Origin: Lentisalinibacter sp037382365
GTDB lineage: Bacteria > Pseudomonadota > Gammaproteobacteria > Steroidobacterales > Woeseiaceae
Assembly (NCBI GenBank): GCA_037382365.1
Contig: JARRPZ010000164.1
Location: 1 to 7,817, forward strand
DNA length: 7,817 nucleotides
Reading direction: 5' to 3'
Notes under the pieces: generated by a model
Seen by the model: only the letters and a program-made list of their open reading frames with translations
What the model was told of the DNA's origin: nothing
Databases searched by the model: none
Position numbers and translations under genes: made by a program
Shown: in pieces, positions 6,217 to 7,817 of the stretch
Layout of the letters: each line of letters opens with the position of its first letter
Numbering within the stretch: position 1 is the first letter of the stretch

Positions 6217-6432
6217 ATGGCGCGGTCGGTCACGAAAAATCGATTGAGAATGGCAAGGGTCAACCGCGACCTGACACAGGCCGAACTGGCCGAACTCGTC
6301 GGGGTCACCCGCCAGACGATCGGGCTGATCGAAGGCGGCGGATACAACCCGACCCTGAGTCTCTGTATCCGGCTCGCCAAAGCGACCGGCAAGACGCTCG
6401 ACGAGTTGTTCTGGATGGCAGGAGAGGAATGA
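6217..6432 (+). CDS. Small XRE/Cro-family helix-turn-helix regulator
   Basis: A 71-residue single-domain DNA-binding protein. It starts MARSVTKNRLRMARV and contains the helix-turn-helix TQAELAELVGVTRQTIGLIE (20-39), followed by GGYNPTLSLCIRLAKATGKTLDELFW. This matches the short YozG-like XRE regulators, which usually begin at the KNRLR block. In-frame ATGs at 6169 and 6190 would add residues encoded by the dyad itself, and I regard those as unlikely. None of the three starts has a strong Shine-Dalgarno sequence, although GGAAG at 6152-6156 lies 12 bases before 6169. The stop overlaps the next gene's ATG. Regulators of this type are often paired with a small membrane protein and repress their own operon. 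Autoregulation through the dyad immediately upstream is inferred. Confidence 0.85.
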   Translation: MARSVTKNRLRMARVNRDLTQAELAELVGVTRQTIGLIEGGGYNPTLSLCIRLAKATGKTLDELFWMAGEE

Positions 6433-6875
6433 TGCTGTTCCACAAGCTCACGGTCGACGAACGCACCCGGTCCAGCAGCCGCTATGCCGCGGCGATCTGG
6501 CTCGGTGTCACCCAGGTGCTGCTGGCGGGCGTAGTCTTCTGCCGGCTGTACGTCCTCGGCCAGCCGGACGAGCAGATCCGCGACTTCCAATTGGTGCTTG
6601 CTGTCTCGATATTCGGCTATCTGGCGCTGCAGCTGTTCCTCGGAGGTGTCATGCCGGTCCCGACGTGGGCGGGCGCCGCCCTAATGTACCTGCTGCTGAC
6701 GGCGGCCATCACGGGAGTCTGTCTACTGATGTATGGCTGGCCGGCACCCGCGGACTGGATGGATACCTGGCTGCCCGCGCTGCTCGGTCCCGCCTTGCTG
6801 GTCGGTGCCTATATGCTGGTGTCCCGCCTGGGACACTGGCGTATAGAGCGGGCCATTCAACGGATGACGGAATGA
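6429..6875 (+). CDS. Small integral membrane protein with four transmembrane helices, coupled to the XRE regulator
   Basis: A 148-residue protein of no family I can name. Hydrophobic segments suggest four membrane helices at about residues 20-43, 53-75, 80-104 and 112-133, with a short charged N-terminus (FHKLTVDERTRSSSR) and a basic C-terminus (RLGHWRIERAIQRMTE). The ATG at 6429 overlaps the regulator's TGA as ATGA; a second ATG follows directly at 6432. AGGAG (6420-6424), within the end of the regulator gene, serves as ribosome binding site, and its spacing favours 6432 slightly. Coupling implies that the two proteins are made together. Such pairs occur in many bacteria, sometimes with the membrane partner influencing the regulator, but no function can be read from this sequence. 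Its last five codons and stop lie in DNA that is antisense to a LysR remnant, so the original C-terminus may have been altered. Confidence 0.8.
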   Translation: MMLFHKLTVDERTRSSSRYAAAIWLGVTQVLLAGVVFCRLYVLGQPDEQIRDFQLVLAVSIFGYLALQLFLGGVMPVPTWAGAALMYLLLTAAITGVCLLMYGWPAPADWMDTWLPALLGPALLVGAYMLVSRLGHWRIERAIQRMTE

Positions 6876-6963
6876 CTAACAAGTCTTCCGCCGCGTCCTT
6901 GAAGCTCAAATGGCGGGCGGCGAGCCGGAAGGTCCGCAGATGATTCAGGGACGGCAACCGCAT
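6859..6963 (-). pseudogene. N-terminal fragment of a LysR/GcvA-type regulator
   Basis: On the minus strand, ATG at 6963 opens MRLPSLNHLRTFRLAARHLS followed by FKDAAEDLLVIPSSV. These 35 residues align by eye with the winged-helix N-terminus of GcvA-like LysR regulators (LPxLNALRxFxAAARHLSFTxAAEELxVTxxAVS). The expected SHQI/LE continuation is missing. After about base 6859 the frame runs into the antisense of the membrane-protein gene and all resemblance stops. A full LysR protein has about 300 residues, so roughly 90% is gone. The fragment overlaps the last 17 bases of the membrane-protein gene. The missing part is not found on the minus strand before the XRE gene either, so a simple insertion into a LysR gene does not explain it; a deletion or recombination joint does. 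Confidence 0.7.
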
Positions 6964-7015
6964 GGTCTGTTCCGGCGTGGATGAGCGACGAGTCCCGTAT
7001 TCCCTGCCGGGCGGA

Positions 7016-7477
7016 TCAGTCGTCGGGGTAGAAATCCGCGGCAATGAATCCGAGGAGCGAGGAACCGGAGGTGACACCCCGCATGACGGTCACGCAGGGT
7101 CGCTCGGTGACCCGGCTTACATAGGCATCACAGATGAATGCGCCGCGGAATGCTGCATCGTGCAGTACGGACAGGCTAACCGCATAGGGACGACGTGACA
7201 GGTCCTGGCCGTAAGCGTCAAGGTCCAGGGAATCCGGCTGCACATTGGAGCTGACCTGCCGTCCTTCGAGATCGATCGCATAGATGAGTTCGCAGCCTTC
7301 GAGGGAATGGATGGACTCCGACAGCACCCGGTCCAGCCTTTCGCGGACGAACCAGATGGGTACCGCACGCCTCGCGATCGAACGCAGCGGCCGGTCGAGT
7401 CGCCTGCGCAGCCTGTCGCCCGCGGATTCGGATCCTCCGGCGCCCGCTCCCGCGGCTGTCCGTTCACGAGGGTCCAT
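7016..7477 (-). CDS. Stand-alone PDC/Cache-type sensor-domain protein
   Basis: A 153-residue protein with no signal peptide and no membrane helix, hence probably cytoplasmic. The Gly/Ala-rich, Arg-rich N-terminus (1-40) looks flexible. Then comes a PDC-like ligand-binding fold: CELIYAIDLEGRQVSSNVQP (62-81), GQDLSRRPYAVSL (90-102), GAFICDAYVSRVTERPCVTVMRG (112-134 region) and LLGFIAADFYPDD (141-153). RRPY, DAYVS and RPCVTV are the usual conserved positions. Most PDC domains are extracellular parts of kinases, chemoreceptors or cyclases. This one has no output domain and ends right after the fold, as in a known class of small PDC-only proteins. The ATG at 7477 is chosen for its GGAGG (7487-7483) at good spacing; the frame is open to 7651. 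It is divergent from the second oxidoreductase. Confidence 0.8.
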   Translation of the reverse strand: MDPRERTAAGAGAGGSESAGDRLRRRLDRPLRSIARRAVPIWFVRERLDRVLSESIHSLEGCELIYAIDLEGRQVSSNVQPDSLDLDAYGQDLSRRPYAVSLSVLHDAAFRGAFICDAYVSRVTERPCVTVMRGVTSGSSLLGFIAADFYPDD

Positions 7478-7625
7478 GACCACCTCCGACTGTCGTCTCG
7501 ATTCGCCCGGCTGCATGCACGGGCGATGCATGTCTCGTGCCAATATTGCCACAGCGGTCCGTCCCCCCGATTCTACGACCCTTTGCCGGTCGCCGTCGGC
7601 CGAATTGCCGACCGCCGCATGAAAA

Positions 7626-7662
7626 TGGTGCAGTGCACCAAGGCGACGCACCGTTGCGGTGC
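7626..7662. promoter_or_regulatory. Two adjacent palindromes built on GGTGC half-sites
   Basis: TGGTGCAGTGCACCA (7626-7640) is a perfect palindrome with 7-base arms around one central G. Eight bases after its inner half-site comes GCACCGTTGCGGTGC (7648-7662), with perfect 6-base arms around TTG. Both contain the half-site GGTGC/GCACC, giving four copies in 37 bases. They lie in the control region between the divergent PDC gene and second oxidoreductase, about 25 bases upstream of the latter's likely -10. This suggests an operator for a dimeric regulator; the regulator is unknown. Confidence 0.45.
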
Positions 7663-7683
7663 CGCGCCTGCCCGTCGGGATAC

Positions 7684-7692
7684 TGCTATTCT
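7684..7692 (+). promoter_or_regulatory. Extended -10 promoter of the second oxidoreductase gene
   Basis: TGCTATTCT gives the TGn extension plus a hexamer matching TATAAT at four of six positions. Transcription would start near 7699, leaving about 12 bases to the ATG at 7711 or 27 to the ATG at 7726. No clear -35 is present. Confidence 0.4.
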
Positions 7693-7710
7693 CAGCCGCG
7701 TTCGATCACG

Positions 7711-7817
7711 ATGACGGGCCTCGCCATGGAGCACCTCGAAGCTGACTATCTGGTGATCGGGAGCGGTGCCTGCAGCATGGCGTTCGTCGATACGATGCTG
7801 GAGGAGACGGATGCCAG
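7711..7817 (+). CDS. FAD/NAD(P)-dependent oxidoreductase, copy 2 (5' part, continues beyond window)
   Basis: The visible N-terminus, MEHLEADYLVIGSGACSMAF then VDTMLEETDA, aligns with the start of the oxidoreductase at 512 (TDYLVVGAGAMGMAFTDALIDHAD): DYLV, GxGA, MAF, D and the following helix coincide. It therefore appears to be a second member of the same family, with an N-terminal FAD-binding Rossmann fold. The third glycine of GxGxxG is replaced by Ser (GSGACS). Two in-frame ATGs are possible, 7711 and 7726. The second gives an N-terminus close in length to copy 1 and a more usual leader, but neither has a clear Shine-Dalgarno sequence. The rest of the gene is outside the window, so neither intactness nor identity to copy 1 can be judged. 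Confidence 0.75.
   Translation, partial: MTGLAMEHLEADYLVIGSGACSMAFVDTMLEETDA

Noticed and set aside
6872..6943. 23-codon ORF starting at the ATG that overlaps the membrane-protein stop
   Set aside because: It has an ATGA overlap but no good ribosome binding site, and it is antisense to the LysR remnant, whose resemblance to a real family is much stronger.
7537..7552. GTGCCAATATTGCCAC imperfect palindrome
   Set aside because: Matches at 7 of 8 positions but is built on a common AATATT core; it may overlap the PDC-gene promoter, but no -35/-10 pair supports this.

Overview
The window is about 7.8 kb of GC-rich DNA (roughly 60% by eye). Its gene families (RsgA, GcvT-like and LysR proteins, a PDC-type sensor, a Sulfotransfer_4-type enzyme) and its TGCTATnnT extended -10 boxes fit a Pseudomonadota bacterium, most likely a gammaproteobacterium. 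No single gene fixes the taxon, so this is inference.

Layout, left to right: (1) the tail of a flavodoxin/NADPH-dependent FMN reductase-like gene that enters from outside and loses its family pattern near base 245-265, so it looks like a remnant. (2) A complete FAD/NAD(P)-dependent oxidoreductase (512-1906, +). (3) Facing it, one base away, a GcvT/DmdA/LigM-like folate-dependent methyl- or aminomethyltransferase (1908-3131, -). A possible 16-codon leader ORF with a strong ribosome binding site overlaps its start codon. (4) Divergent from it, the ribosome-maturation GTPase RsgA (3225-4289, +). (5) A secreted LamG-like protein (4466-5185, +) and a P-loop sulfotransferase (5413-6030, +). (6) A translationally coupled pair: a small XRE/Cro-type regulator (6217-6432, +) and a four-helix membrane protein (6429-6875, +). 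Their control region holds a 43-bp dyad. (7) On the minus strand, the first ~35 codons of a LysR/GcvA-type regulator, broken inside the end of the membrane-protein gene. (8) A stand-alone PDC sensor-domain protein (7016-7477, -). (9) Divergent from it, the first codons of a second oxidoreductase similar to gene (2), cut by the window edge.

The genes do not form one long operon. Strand changes, two broken genes (flavodoxin and LysR), and two similar oxidoreductases near the two ends suggest an accessory, rearranged region around rsgA. The only firm functional coupling is the XRE-membrane pair, with an ATGA overlap. A link between the FAD oxidoreductases and the folate-dependent transferase is possible (oxidative or one-carbon metabolism of a small molecule) but rests on neighbourhood only. 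No RNA genes, CRISPR array, insertion sequence or convincing intrinsic terminator was seen.

The items most worth a second look are the 43-bp dyad before the XRE gene, the pair of GGTGC palindromes before the second oxidoreductase, the candidate leader peptide before the GcvT-like gene, and the LysR scar.
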